DNA from: Panacagrimonas sp965216845
Lineage (GTDB): Bacteria; Pseudomonadota; Gammaproteobacteria; Nevskiales; Nevskiaceae
NCBI GenBank assembly: GCA_965216845.1
Contig: OZ244200.1
Span: forward strand, 1,240,001-1,304,000
Direction: 5' to 3'
DNA: 64,000 bases
The position numbers and the translations under genes are program-made. This document shows, one piece after another, positions 8,699 to 17,575 of this stretch. Position 1 is the stretch's first letter; each line of letters begins with the position of its first letter. The notes beneath the pieces are model-generated. The model was not told the DNA's origin. It ran no database searches and saw nothing but the letters and a program-made list of their open reading frames with translations.

Positions 8699-10711
8699 TT
8701 ATTTGACCGCCATTCCCGGCTTGGCGCCGGAATCGGGCGACAGCAAAAACGGTCCGCTCTCATCATCCGATGCGGCCAGCACCATGCCCTCGCTGAGGCC
8801 GAATTTCATCCTGCGCGGTTTCAGGTTGGCCACACACAGCGTCAGCCGATCGACCAGATCTTCGGGTTTGTATGCGGATTTGATGCCGGCGAAAACCTGC
8901 TTGCTGCCCAGCGGGCCAAGATCCAGTTGCAGCCGCAACAGTTTCTTTGCACCTTCCACATGCTCGGCCGAGGCGATGCGTGCCACCCGCAGATCCAGCT
9001 TGCCGAAGTCGGAAATATCAATGGGTGGTGCGGCCTCGACCGTCGGTTCTTCTTCGGTGGGCGCCAGCTCCTCGATTTCCTGGTTCTGCATCGCCTTGAC
9101 TGCCTTTTCCTCAATGCGCGTCAGCAGCGGTTCGTAGGGCTTGATGCTGTGGTCCAGCAAGGGCGTTTGCGCATCGGCCCAGCTCAGCGCGTTGAGGTTG
9201 AGCCATTTCTTGACGCGGGCGCTGAGCTGCGGCATCAGTGGCTTCAGATAAATGCTGAGCTGGCGGAACAGGTTGATGAAGGTGGTGCAGATGGCGTGCA
9301 ACCGTTGTTGCTGGTCGGCCTCCTTGGCCAGCTTCCACGGCGCCAGTTTCTGAATCTCGGCGTTGGCATCGTCGGCCATCATCATGATTTCGCGCACGGC
9401 CTGGGCGTATTCGCCGGCCTCGAACATCTCGGCAAGCCGCTCGGACTCTTCGGCAAAGTCTTTGAACAGCTCATCGTCGTGCATGGCGCTGGCCAGGCGG
9501 CCGCCGAAATTCTTCTGGATGAAGCCGGCGCAACGGCTGGCCAGGTTGACGTATTTGCCGACCAGGTCGCTGTTGATGCGGGCCTGGAAATCGTTCAGGT
9601 CCAGATCCAGATCATCCACGCCACCACCGAGCTTGGCCGCAAAGTAGTAACGCAGACACTCCGGCGGCAGGTGCGCCAGATAGGTGCGCGCGCGGATGAA
9701 GGTGCCGCGGCTCTTGCTCATCTTGGCGCCGTTGACGGTGAGGTAACCGTTGACGTGCAGGCGCGTGGGCTGGCGGTGATCCGAGCCTTTCAGCATCGCC
9801 GGCCAGAACAGGCCGTGGAAGTTGATGATGTCCTTGCCGATGAAATGGTGTAACTCACCGTCCGCGCTGCTGCCCCAGAACGCATCGAACAACTCGGGAC
9901 GCCCCAGCGCCTCGCAATGCGCCCTGAAGCTGGCCATGTAGCCGATGGGCGCGTCCAGCCAGACGTAGAAATACTTGCCGGGCGCATCCGGAATCGGGAA
10001 GCCGAAGTAGGGCGCATCGCGGGAGATGTCCCAGTCGCGCAGGCCGGCGTCGAACCATTCGCGCAGTTTGGCGACCACCGCCGGGTGGGCGGTGTCCGAC
10101 GCCAGCCATTGGCCGAGGAAATCGCGGAACTGATCCAGCTGGAAGAAATAGTGCTCGGAGTCGCGCATCACCGGCTCGGCGCCGGACACCACGGAAACCG
10201 GGTTCTTCAGGTCGGTAGGCGCATAAGCCGCGCCGCAGTTCTCACAGTTGTCGCCGTATTGGTCGGCCGCGCCGCAGCGAGGGCATTCCCCCTTGATGTA
10301 GCGGTCCGGCAGAAACATCTGTTTGGCCGGATCGTAAAGCTGCTGAATGCTGCGCCGTGCGATGTGTCCGTTTTCGTTCAGGCGTTTGTAAATCAGCTCG
10401 GATAAGGCGCGGTTTTCCTCCGAATGGGTGGAATGGTAGTGATCAAAGCGCACACCAAAGTCATGAAAATCAGCCTCATGCGCCGTTTTGATGTTGGCGA
10501 TGAAATCTTCCGGGCTGGTGCCTTCGGATTCCGCCGCCAGCATGATGGGGGTGCCGTGGGCATCGTCGGCGCAGACGTAGTGCACCTCGTGACCGCGCAT
10601 GCGCTGGAACCGCACCCAGATATCGGCCTGGACGTAGCCCACCAGGTGCCCAAGGTGAATCGGGCCGTTGGCATAGGGCAGGGCGTTGGTGACCAGAATC
10701 TTGCGGGCCAT
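8699..10711 (-). CDS. metG: Methionyl-tRNA synthetase
   Basis: This enzyme charges tRNA(Met). The class I signatures are present: the HLGH form of HIGH near residue 21 and KMSKS. The connective domain has two zinc knuckles (CPRC and CENC). After the anticodon-binding domain an acidic linker leads to a C-terminal EMAP-II/Arc1p-like tRNA-binding domain (DFGKLDLRVARI to the end), which supports dimerisation in the long form of MetRS. The length of 670 residues agrees with that form. It lies directly upstream of rnfA on the same strand. About 190 bases separate it from the divergent aldehyde dehydrogenase gene, so its promoter should lie in 10712-10904. Confidence 0.97.
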   Translation of the reverse strand: MARKILVTNALPYANGPIHLGHLVGYVQADIWVRFQRMRGHEVHYVCADDAHGTPIMLAAESEGTSPEDFIANIKTAHEADFHDFGVRFDHYHSTHSEENRALSELIYKRLNENGHIARRSIQQLYDPAKQMFLPDRYIKGECPRCGAADQYGDNCENCGAAYAPTDLKNPVSVVSGAEPVMRDSEHYFFQLDQFRDFLGQWLASDTAHPAVVAKLREWFDAGLRDWDISRDAPYFGFPIPDAPGKYFYVWLDAPIGYMASFRAHCEALGRPELFDAFWGSSADGELHHFIGKDIINFHGLFWPAMLKGSDHRQPTRLHVNGYLTVNGAKMSKSRGTFIRARTYLAHLPPECLRYYFAAKLGGGVDDLDLDLNDFQARINSDLVGKYVNLASRCAGFIQKNFGGRLASAMHDDELFKDFAEESERLAEMFEAGEYAQAVREIMMMADDANAEIQKLAPWKLAKEADQQQRLHAICTTFINLFRQLSIYLKPLMPQLSARVKKWLNLNALSWADAQTPLLDHSIKPYEPLLTRIEEKAVKAMQNQEIEELAPTEEEPTVEAAPPIDISDFGKLDLRVARIASAEHVEGAKKLLRLQLDLGPLGSKQVFAGIKSAYKPEDLVDRLTLCVANLKPRRMKFGLSEGMVLAASDDESGPFLLSPDSGAKPGMAVK

Positions 10712-10904
10712 GGATCGTCTTTGTTCACTGCGAAAAAGACCATCAAGTATGCCATGAGCTCAGTGGTCGCCGCCGCGCCAAGGGTTGGCCGCAAACCGGT
10801 TCGCGGTCGGCGCACGGCGGCGGTTTTGCAACGGCTTCTGACTGGGCTAAGCTGAACGTCGTGCAACCGGCTTGGGTGCGCGTCCGGCAGGGGGAGACTG
10901 ATCT

Positions 10905-12350
10905 ATGACGCAGCGTTTTGGCTTGTCGATTCCAGGTGCAAGCACTGCCGGCGGGGCGATTGAGGTTCAAGCGCCGTTTGATCTGAGTCCGATTGGCGAG
11001 GTGGAAACTGCGGATGAAGCCGGTGTCGAACAGGCCTTGAACAATGCCTACGGCTTGTTTCGGGACCGTTCGCAATGGCTGAGCCTGGCCAGGCGCATCG
11101 AGATTCTGGAAAAAGCCGCTTTGATCATGGCCGAGCGTGCCGACGTGTTGGCCATCGAAGCGGCGCGCGAAGGTGGCAAGCCGCTGCCGGATTCGCAGGT
11201 GGAAGTGGCGCGCGCCATCGACTCGGTGAAGATCTGCGTGGAGCATCTGCGCACTGACGCCGGTGAAGTGATCCCCATGTCGGTGAACGCCTCCAGCGCC
11301 AACCGCATGGCCTTCACCCAGCTGGAGCCGATCGGCGTGGTGGTGGCGGTGTCGGCCTTCAATCACCCGCTGAACCTGATCGCGCATCAGGTCGGGCCGG
11401 CGGTGGCCTGCGGCTGTCCGGTGCTGGTCAAACCGGCCAGGACCACGCCGCTGTCCTGTTTCCGCTTCGTCGAGATTCTGCGCGAAGCGGGCCTGCCGGA
11501 GGCCTGGTGTCAGGTGGTGATTCCGGCCGACAACAAGCTCTCGACCCGCATGGTCACCGACTCGCGCGTGGCCTTCTTCAGCTTCATCGGCAGCGCGCGG
11601 GTGGGCTGGATGCTGCGCTCGCAGCTGGCGCCGGGTGCGCGCTGCGCGCTGGAACACGGCGGCGTGGCGCCGGTGATCGCCGCAGCGGATCTGGATATGG
11701 ACCAGGCGGTGCCGATTCTGAGCAAGGGCGGCTTCTATCACGCCGGGCAAGTCTGCGTGTCGGTGCAGCGCATCTTTGCCGAACGCGCCATCGCCGGTGA
11801 ACTGGCCGAACGCATCGCGGCGTCGGCCAAAACACTGAATGTGGGCGACCCGACGCTGGCCGAGACCGAGGTCGGTCCGCTGATCACGCCGGCGGAAGTC
11901 AAACGCGTCGATGAATGGGTTCGGGAAGCCCAAGTTGGCGGCGCAAAGTTATTGTCCGGCGGCAAACCGATTTCGGAAACCTGCTATTCGCCCACCGTGT
12001 TATTTGATCCGCCGGCGGACGCCAAGGTCTCCACTCAGGAAGTGTTCGGGCCGGCGGTCTGCGTCTATCCGGTGGACGGCGTGGACGAAGGCATCGCCCG
12101 CGCCAACAGCCTGCCGGTGGCCTTTCAGGCGGCGGTGATGACGCAGTCCATCGACACCGCCCTGCGCTGCTATCAGGGCCTGGACGCGGCGGCGGTGATG
12201 GTCAACGACCACACCGCCTTCCGGGTGGACTGGATGCCCTTCGCCGGCCTCAAGAGTTCCGGTCACGGCGTCGGCGGCGTGCCCTACACCATGCACGAGA
12301 TGCAGGTGCGAAAGATGATGGTTCTGCGTTCGGGAGAAATCCGGCGCTGA
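10905..12350 (+). CDS. Aldehyde dehydrogenase family protein
   Basis: This NAD(P)-dependent aldehyde dehydrogenase has 481 residues. The catalytic Cys284 lies in GQVCVS and the general-base Glu250 in LEHGG, where most family members have LELGG. The AFNHPLNL and LVKPA motifs mark the coenzyme site. A strong ribosome binding site (GGGGGAG) precedes the ATG. It is followed after 45 bases by an acetolactate-synthase-like gene on the same strand. The pair may act on one pathway, for example oxidising an aldehyde made or consumed by the thiamine enzyme. The substrate cannot be inferred. Confidence 0.85.
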   Translation: MTQRFGLSIPGASTAGGAIEVQAPFDLSPIGEVETADEAGVEQALNNAYGLFRDRSQWLSLARRIEILEKAALIMAERADVLAIEAAREGGKPLPDSQVEVARAIDSVKICVEHLRTDAGEVIPMSVNASSANRMAFTQLEPIGVVVAVSAFNHPLNLIAHQVGPAVACGCPVLVKPARTTPLSCFRFVEILREAGLPEAWCQVVIPADNKLSTRMVTDSRVAFFSFIGSARVGWMLRSQLAPGARCALEHGGVAPVIAAADLDMDQAVPILSKGGFYHAGQVCVSVQRIFAERAIAGELAERIAASAKTLNVGDPTLAETEVGPLITPAEVKRVDEWVREAQVGGAKLLSGGKPISETCYSPTVLFDPPADAKVSTQEVFGPAVCVYPVDGVDEGIARANSLPVAFQAAVMTQSIDTALRCYQGLDAAAVMVNDHTAFRVDWMPFAGLKSSGHGVGGVPYTMHEMQVRKMMVLRSGEIRR

Positions 12351-12395
12351 GACTTTGATCATGCGCGCAATGCGCACCCCAACGGGAGAAGAAGG

Positions 12396-14078
12396 ATGAG
12401 CGAGGAGTTAGCACCGGGCGAGGTCAAGGCCTCTGATCTGTTCGTCAAATGTCTGGAGGCCGAAGGGGTGGAATACATCTTCGGCGTGCCCGGCGAGGAA
12501 AACGCCGACACCATGATTTCCCTGATGGATTCGGACATCGAATTCGTGCTGTGCCGGCACGAACAGGGCGCCGCCTTCATGGCCGATGTCTACGGGCGGC
12601 TGACCGGCAAGGCGGGCGTCTGTCTGGCCACCCTGGGGCCGGGCGCCACCAATCTGGTGACCGGACTGGCGGATTCCAACATGGATCGTGCGCCCAGCGT
12701 GGCCATCATCGGTCAGGCCTCCACCAGCCGGCTGCACAAGGAAAGCCATCAGAACATGGACTCCATCGCCATGATGCGGCCGATTTCCAAATGGGCGCAT
12801 TCCATCGTGGACGCATCCACCATCCCCGAGGTGGTGCGTAAGGCTTTCAAGGTTGCGGAGGCTGAAAAGCCGGGCGTGACGGTGATCGAACTGCCCGAGG
12901 ACGTGGCCGAACGCGGTGTCAATGGCCACCCCATGGAAGTCAAAAAGACACGCCGGCCGGCGGCCGACCACAAGGCCATCAAACAGGCGGTGGAACTGAT
13001 TCTGGAGGCCCAGAATCCGATGATTCTGGCCGGCAATGGCTCCTTGAGAAAACGTGCCGCGCAGCAGTTGCGCCGGATGGCGGAAATGGCCGGCATGCCG
13101 GTGTTCAACACCTTCATGGGCAAGGGTGCGCTGAGCTGTGATGATCCGCACAATCTGTTCACCATCGGCTTGCAGGCCAAGGACTACGGCAACCGCGCCA
13201 TGGAAGCGGCGGACGTGGTGGTGGTCATCGGCTACGACCTGGTGGAATACGCGCCCAGCTTCTGGAACGCGGGTGAGAACAAGAAGATCATCCACATCGA
13301 CTTTGAACCAGCGGAGGTGGATCACCACTACACCGTGGCGGTGGACGTGGTCGGTGATGTCGCCGACGCCCTTTGGCAGATCAACGAGATGCTGGAGAAG
13401 GAACACGCCGACCGGCTGCCGCTGATGGAGATCGAAAAGTGGCAACCGCTGCGCAAGCAGATCCAGGACGATCACGCCTGCGAAAAGGACGACCACGCCA
13501 TGCCGGCCAAGCCGCAGAAAATTCTGTGGGACGTGCGTCAGCACATGGGTGCGGCGGACATTCTGCTGTCCGACGTGGGCGCGCACAAGATGTGGATCTC
13601 GCGCTACTACAACGGCGAGGATCCCAACACCGTGCTGATTTCCAACGGTTTCTGTTCGATGGGCTTTGCGCTGCCCGGCGCCATCGGCGCCAAGCTGGCG
13701 CTGCCGGACCGCAAGATTCTGGCCATCTGTGGCGACGCCGGTTTTCTGATGAACGTGCAGGACATCGAAACCGCCGTCAGGCTCAAGCTCAACGTCGTCA
13801 TCATGGTGTGGGTGGACGGTGAGTACGGCCTCATCAAGTGGAAGCAGCAGAACAGCTTCGGCAAGCACTCCGAGCTGGACTTCACCAATCCGGACTTCGA
13901 GAAGCTGGCCGAGGCTTTCCACTGCTGGGGCAAGGAAATCAAGGACGTGGCCGAGCTGCCCGGCGCGCTGGCCGAGGCGCACAGCCAGGAAGGTCCGGCC
14001 ATCATCGCGGTGCCCGTGGACTATGCGGAAAACCTCAAGCTCACCAAGAAGATGGGCGAAATCGTGATGCACGTGTAG
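12396..14078 (+). CDS. Acetolactate synthase large-subunit-like thiamine diphosphate enzyme
   Basis: This 560-residue protein has the three-domain plan of the family. The ThDP-activating Glu56 lies in RHEQGAAFMA. The central domain has the NGSLRKRA region, and the C-terminal ThDP motif starts GDAGFLMN. The ending (VPVDYAENLKLT) resembles catabolic AlsS more than the FAD-dependent biosynthetic IlvB, and no small-subunit gene is adjacent. It may make acetolactate from pyruvate, but related enzymes act on other 2-oxo acids, so the reaction is not certain. It is preceded by an aldehyde dehydrogenase gene and ends before a strong terminator. Confidence 0.8.
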   Translation: MSEELAPGEVKASDLFVKCLEAEGVEYIFGVPGEENADTMISLMDSDIEFVLCRHEQGAAFMADVYGRLTGKAGVCLATLGPGATNLVTGLADSNMDRAPSVAIIGQASTSRLHKESHQNMDSIAMMRPISKWAHSIVDASTIPEVVRKAFKVAEAEKPGVTVIELPEDVAERGVNGHPMEVKKTRRPAADHKAIKQAVELILEAQNPMILAGNGSLRKRAAQQLRRMAEMAGMPVFNTFMGKGALSCDDPHNLFTIGLQAKDYGNRAMEAADVVVVIGYDLVEYAPSFWNAGENKKIIHIDFEPAEVDHHYTVAVDVVGDVADALWQINEMLEKEHADRLPLMEIEKWQPLRKQIQDDHACEKDDHAMPAKPQKILWDVRQHMGAADILLSDVGAHKMWISRYYNGEDPNTVLISNGFCSMGFALPGAIGAKLALPDRKILAICGDAGFLMNVQDIETAVRLKLNVVIMVWVDGEYGLIKWKQQNSFGKHSELDFTNPDFEKLAEAFHCWGKEIKDVAELPGALAEAHSQEGPAIIAVPVDYAENLKLTKKMGEIVMHV

Positions 14079-14145
14079 GACCGGCTGCGCCCCCCTACGT
14101 TTTCGGGTAGGGCAATACGCCCCTCGGTATGACTAAGATTGTGTT

Positions 14146-14176
14146 GGCCCGGGCATCGGTCCCGGGCCATTTTTTT
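14146..14176 (+). terminator. Rho-independent terminator after the acetolactate-synthase-like gene
   Basis: A perfect 8-bp GC stem (GGCCCGGG / CCCGGGCC) with a 7-base loop is followed by a run of seven T. It ends only 23 bases before the next start codon, so it may also sit in the leader of the glutathione transferase gene. Confidence 0.9.
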
Positions 14177-14199
14177 CACCGCGTTTGGAGGAAACAAAA

Positions 14200-14850
14200 A
14201 TGAAACTGCTGAATTCGCTGAGCCCCAACCCGCGCCTGGTGCGCATGTTCATGATGGAAAAAGGCATCGAGATCCCCACCGAGGAAATCGACCTGCTGGG
14301 CATGGAAAACCGTCAGCCGGCTTACCTTGAAAAAAATCCGAGCGGGACGCTGCCAGCGTTGGAACTGGATGATGGAACCGTGATCGGCGAAACGGTCGCC
14401 ATCTGCGAATATCTCGAAGAGCTCAACCCGACGCCGGCCTTGATCGGCAGCAACGCCGCCGAACGCGCCCAGGCCCGCAGTTGGCAGCGGCGTGTGGAGC
14501 TGTATGTCACCGAAAACGCGGCCAACGGCTTCCGGTACGCCGAAGGCATGCAGCTGTTCGAAAACCGCATGCGCTGTCTGCCCGAAGCCGCTGCCGGGCT
14601 CAAGGCCAAGGCGCAGGACGGTTTGAAGATGATTGACGCGCAGTTGGCCGGCAAAGAATTCCTGTGCGGTGACCGCCTGACGCTGGCGGATATCATTTTG
14701 TATTGCGGGATCGATTTTACCGCCAGTGTCGGCCAGCCGCGCGATCCGGCGCTGAAGAATGTCAACGCCTGGTTTGAGCGCATGGATGCGCGTCCCAGCG
14801 CCGCGGCGACCTTGCAACCGAACTGGCAGGAGCTGGGCATGCGCGTATAA
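14200..14850 (+). CDS. Glutathione S-transferase family protein
   Basis: This 216-residue protein has a thioredoxin-fold N-terminal domain (MKLLNSLSPNPRLVRMFM, with NPSGTLPALEL and the glutathione-binding ETVAICEYLEE segment). An all-helical C-terminal domain carries the family motif LTLADIILY. The active-site position near residue 7-10 has SPNP, a Ser-type arrangement. The ATG at 14200 is preferred over an in-frame TTG at 14185 because GGAGG sits just upstream of it. It is flanked by terminators on both sides, so it is probably a single-gene unit. Confidence 0.9.
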   Translation: MKLLNSLSPNPRLVRMFMMEKGIEIPTEEIDLLGMENRQPAYLEKNPSGTLPALELDDGTVIGETVAICEYLEELNPTPALIGSNAAERAQARSWQRRVELYVTENAANGFRYAEGMQLFENRMRCLPEAAAGLKAKAQDGLKMIDAQLAGKEFLCGDRLTLADIILYCGIDFTASVGQPRDPALKNVNAWFERMDARPSAAATLQPNWQELGMRV

Positions 14851-14878
14851 GCGCGACCGAAGCTTCGCCTGATGCAGA

Positions 14879-14906
14879 GACCCCGGATTTCCGGGGTCTT
14901 TTTTTT
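14879..14906 (+). terminator. Rho-independent terminator after the glutathione transferase gene
   Basis: A perfect 8-bp stem GACCCCGG / CCGGGGTC with an ATTT loop is followed by eight T. Confidence 0.93.
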
Positions 14907-14938
14907 GGGATATTGCCGCGCGTTGTATGCTGTTCTTC

Positions 14939-15223
14939 ATGCGCGAACGCGGTGTCAAATCCCTGCTGCTGATTCTGGCGCTGGTCTTCGGCCAGAGCCT
15001 GGCGCTGGTTCACGCCTATGAACATCCCGTACTGGAAGCGCAAATCGAGTGTGATTCGCCGCTTCACGTTCAGGGATTGGATACGGCGGCGCTGTCGCCA
15101 GGCGTCCCCGCCTGCGTCGAGCAGTACCCATGGCTGGCCGCTGTTCGGCTGCCAGCGACGCGCGCGCGCTACGCGGTCGGTTGCAGCGACCGCATCCGCG
15201 GCCCGCCCAACAACGGCGTTTGA
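14939..15223 (+). CDS. Small exported protein of unknown function upstream of a TonB receptor
   Basis: This 94-residue protein starts with a clear signal peptide (MRERGVKSLLLILALVFGQS, cleavage near VHA). The mature part has three Cys and a few His and ends in RGPPNNGV. Small Cys/His proteins ending in such a motif are often encoded next to metal-related TonB receptors, and here a ZnuD-like receptor follows after 69 bases on the same strand. A role in metal handling is an inference from context. An ATG four codons upstream (14927) is also possible, but the 14939 start gives a normal signal-peptide n-region. Confidence 0.6.
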   Translation: MRERGVKSLLLILALVFGQSLALVHAYEHPVLEAQIECDSPLHVQGLDTAALSPGVPACVEQYPWLAAVRLPATRARYAVGCSDRIRGPPNNGV

Positions 15224-15238
15224 CTCCATCAATCGATA

Positions 15239-15264
15239 CCGACAAAGGCGCGCGCCCTTGTCGG
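15239..15264 (+). promoter_or_regulatory. Hairpin between the small exported protein and the TonB receptor
   Basis: A 26-base near-perfect inverted repeat (CCGACAA ... TTGTCGG with a GGCGC/GCGCC core) lies 28 bases before the receptor start. It has no T-run, so it is more likely an mRNA structure or processing site than a terminator. Confidence 0.5.
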
Positions 15265-15292
15265 CCTGTCAAACCTGTTGTGAGGTACATCC

Positions 15293-17461
15293 GTGTTTCA
15301 TTCAAAATTGTTGTGCGCCATCGCCTTGAGTGCGGGCGCGGTCGGCCAGGTCGTGGCCGACGAGCCAATCGAGTTTGCCGCCGCTGAGTCCGGCGCCATT
15401 GACACCATCATTGTCGAGGCCGACCCCTTTGGTCGCAGCGCCGATGAAATGTTGCAGCCGGTCGATGTCATCAGCGGCGATGAGCTGGACCAGAAGCGCC
15501 GTGGCAGCATCGGTGAGGTGCTGGAAAACGAGCCCGGCATCTCCACCAGCGACTTTGGTCCGGCGGTTGGGCGGCCCATCATTCGCGGTCAAAGCGGCGG
15601 TCGGGTTTCGGTGCTGTACAACGGCGTGGGCGCCATGGACGTGTCGGTCTTGTCCAGTGACCACGCCGTGACCATCGATCCGGCGCATGCCGAGGTGGTG
15701 GAAATCATCAAGGGCCCGGCGGCGCTGCTTTACGGTAGCGGTGCGAGCGCCGGTGTTGTCAATCTGGTGGATGACCGCATGGCGCGCGAGCTGATCGACG
15801 GCGCGCGGGTCGAGGGTGAGGTTTCCTACGGCGACAATGCCGACGAGCTCGGCTCGCACGCGCACCTGCGTTACGGCGTCGGCAAATTTGTATTCGGCGC
15901 TGACTACGCAGGACGCAATGCCGATGATTTCGAGATCCCTGGCGCGGCAGAGACCGAACACGCCCATGAGGAGCATGAGCACGAAGAAGAGGGACACGAA
16001 GAAGAAGGGCATGAGCAAGCCAGCGGCGTGCTGGAAAACAGTGACTTGCGCACCGAAAGCTATGGCGTCAACGCCGCCTGGATTGGTGAACACAGCACCC
16101 TGAACGCTGCGCTGACCATGTACGACAGCAACTACGGTGTCCCCGGTCATGCGCATGGGCACGAGGAAGAAGAGGGCGAACACGAAGGAGAGGAGCACGA
16201 GGAGGAAGCGCACGAGCACGGCGAAGCGGGCGGCGTTCGCATCGACATGGAACAGACTCGCCTGGACCTGCGTGGTCAATGGCTGACGCCGTTTTCCGGA
16301 TTCGAAAAGGCCGAAGTCCGCCTGGGCGTCAATGATTACGAGCATGTGGAGATCGAACCTTCCGGCGAGCCCGGCACCGTGTTCGAGAATGACGAGCTGG
16401 AAACGCGCGTCGAGCTGGTGCACGAACCCATCGCTGCCTGGCGCGGTGTGCTGGGGACGCAAATCATCAGCCGCGACTTTTCCGCAGTGGGTGAGGAGGC
16501 GTTCGTGCCGCCGGTTGAAACGCTCTCAGCTGGACTGTTTCTGGTTGAGGAGCGGCCCATGTCCTGGGGTCGGCTGGAAGCCGGCCTGCGCGTGGAACAA
16601 GTGGATCACCAGCCGGATAACGGCGGCGTGGACGCCGATTTCACTCCCATCAGCGCATCGGCCGGCGTGATTGTCGATCTGGGTGAGCTGCACCACTTGC
16701 GCTTCAATTTCACCCGCGCGCAACGCGCGCCCAACGCCGAAGAGCTGTACGCCGACGGTCCGCATCTGGCGACCAGCACCTTTGAGCGCGGCAACCTGGA
16801 GCTGGACGAGGAAACCGCCAACAACATCGAGATCGGGGTGGATCGGCACGGTCCGCGCTGGCGCTGGTCGGCCAATGTCTACTTCAACCGCATCGATGAT
16901 TTCGTGTTCCTGCAAAACGCCGATGAAAACCTGGACGGCATGGCTGACCGGGTGGACGAAGAGGGCGAGCTGTTGCTGGAGGAATCAGAGGAAGCCCTGT
17001 TTCTGGTGGATGCGACGCAGGCCGACGCTGAGTTCTACGGCTTCGAGCTGGAAACCGTCTATCGTTTGCTGGACGGCCCGGTAAAGCTCGACGGTCGCCT
17101 GTTCGCCGACTCGGTTCGTGGCGAGCTGGTGGACGGCGGCAATCTGCCGCGCATCACCCCGGCTCGGTTTGGCGGCGGGCTTGATGTGGCCATTGGCGCC
17201 GTCTCCGGCGCCATCAGCCTGACGCGGGTCCAGCAGCAGGATCGCTTGGCGCAACTGGAAACCGAAACCGAAGGGTTCGAGTTGCTGTCGGCCTATCTGT
17301 CGTGGCAGCCGCAGCTGGCGAATCAATGGGATACGCGCTTTTTCCTTCAGGGACGCAATCTGCTGGACGAGGAGGCACGCCGCCATAGCTCCTTCGTCAA
17401 GGACATCGCCCCGTTGCCGGGCGTCAGCGTGATTGCCGGGGTGAAGCTTTCGTTTGGCTGA
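15293..17461 (+). CDS. TonB-dependent outer-membrane receptor, ZnuD-like, with His/Glu-rich loops
   Basis: This 722-residue protein has a signal peptide (residues 1-23), a plug domain with the receptor pattern (DVISGDEL, GRPIIRGQSGGRVSVLYNG, VEIIKGPAALLYG) and a C-terminal barrel. Two segments, about residues 221-243 and 286-313, consist almost only of His, Glu and Gly and fall where extracellular loops are expected. Such loops occur in ZnuD zinc receptors, so uptake of zinc or a related metal is likely. The start is GTG with GTGAGG upstream. It follows a small exported Cys/His protein. No clear Zur box was found. Confidence 0.85.
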   Translation: MFHSKLLCAIALSAGAVGQVVADEPIEFAAAESGAIDTIIVEADPFGRSADEMLQPVDVISGDELDQKRRGSIGEVLENEPGISTSDFGPAVGRPIIRGQSGGRVSVLYNGVGAMDVSVLSSDHAVTIDPAHAEVVEIIKGPAALLYGSGASAGVVNLVDDRMARELIDGARVEGEVSYGDNADELGSHAHLRYGVGKFVFGADYAGRNADDFEIPGAAETEHAHEEHEHEEEGHEEEGHEQASGVLENSDLRTESYGVNAAWIGEHSTLNAALTMYDSNYGVPGHAHGHEEEEGEHEGEEHEEEAHEHGEAGGVRIDMEQTRLDLRGQWLTPFSGFEKAEVRLGVNDYEHVEIEPSGEPGTVFENDELETRVELVHEPIAAWRGVLGTQIISRDFSAVGEEAFVPPVETLSAGLFLVEERPMSWGRLEAGLRVEQVDHQPDNGGVDADFTPISASAGVIVDLGELHHLRFNFTRAQRAPNAEELYADGPHLATSTFERGNLELDEETANNIEIGVDRHGPRWRWSANVYFNRIDDFVFLQNADENLDGMADRVDEEGELLLEESEEALFLVDATQADAEFYGFELETVYRLLDGPVKLDGRLFADSVRGELVDGGNLPRITPARFGGGLDVAIGAVSGAISLTRVQQQDRLAQLETETEGFELLSAYLSWQPQLANQWDTRFFLQGRNLLDEEARRHSSFVKDIAPLPGVSVIAGVKLSFG

Positions 17462-17490
17462 CCTGGGGTTCGGCCCAGGTGCTGGACACG

Positions 17491-17515
17491 ACCCCTCTGC
17501 CGATGGCAGAGGGGT
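17491..17515. terminator. GC-rich hairpin between convergent genes
   Basis: A perfect 10-bp stem (CCCCTCTGCC / GGCAGAGGGG) with a 3-base loop lies between the convergent TonB receptor and mutS genes. There is no T-run on either side, so it is only a possible bidirectional terminator. Confidence 0.5.
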
Positions 17516-17575
17516 TGCCGAGGCATCAGCAGCACCGAGCGGTCGACAATCAACGCGGTGGTGAGCGCAAAGCGG

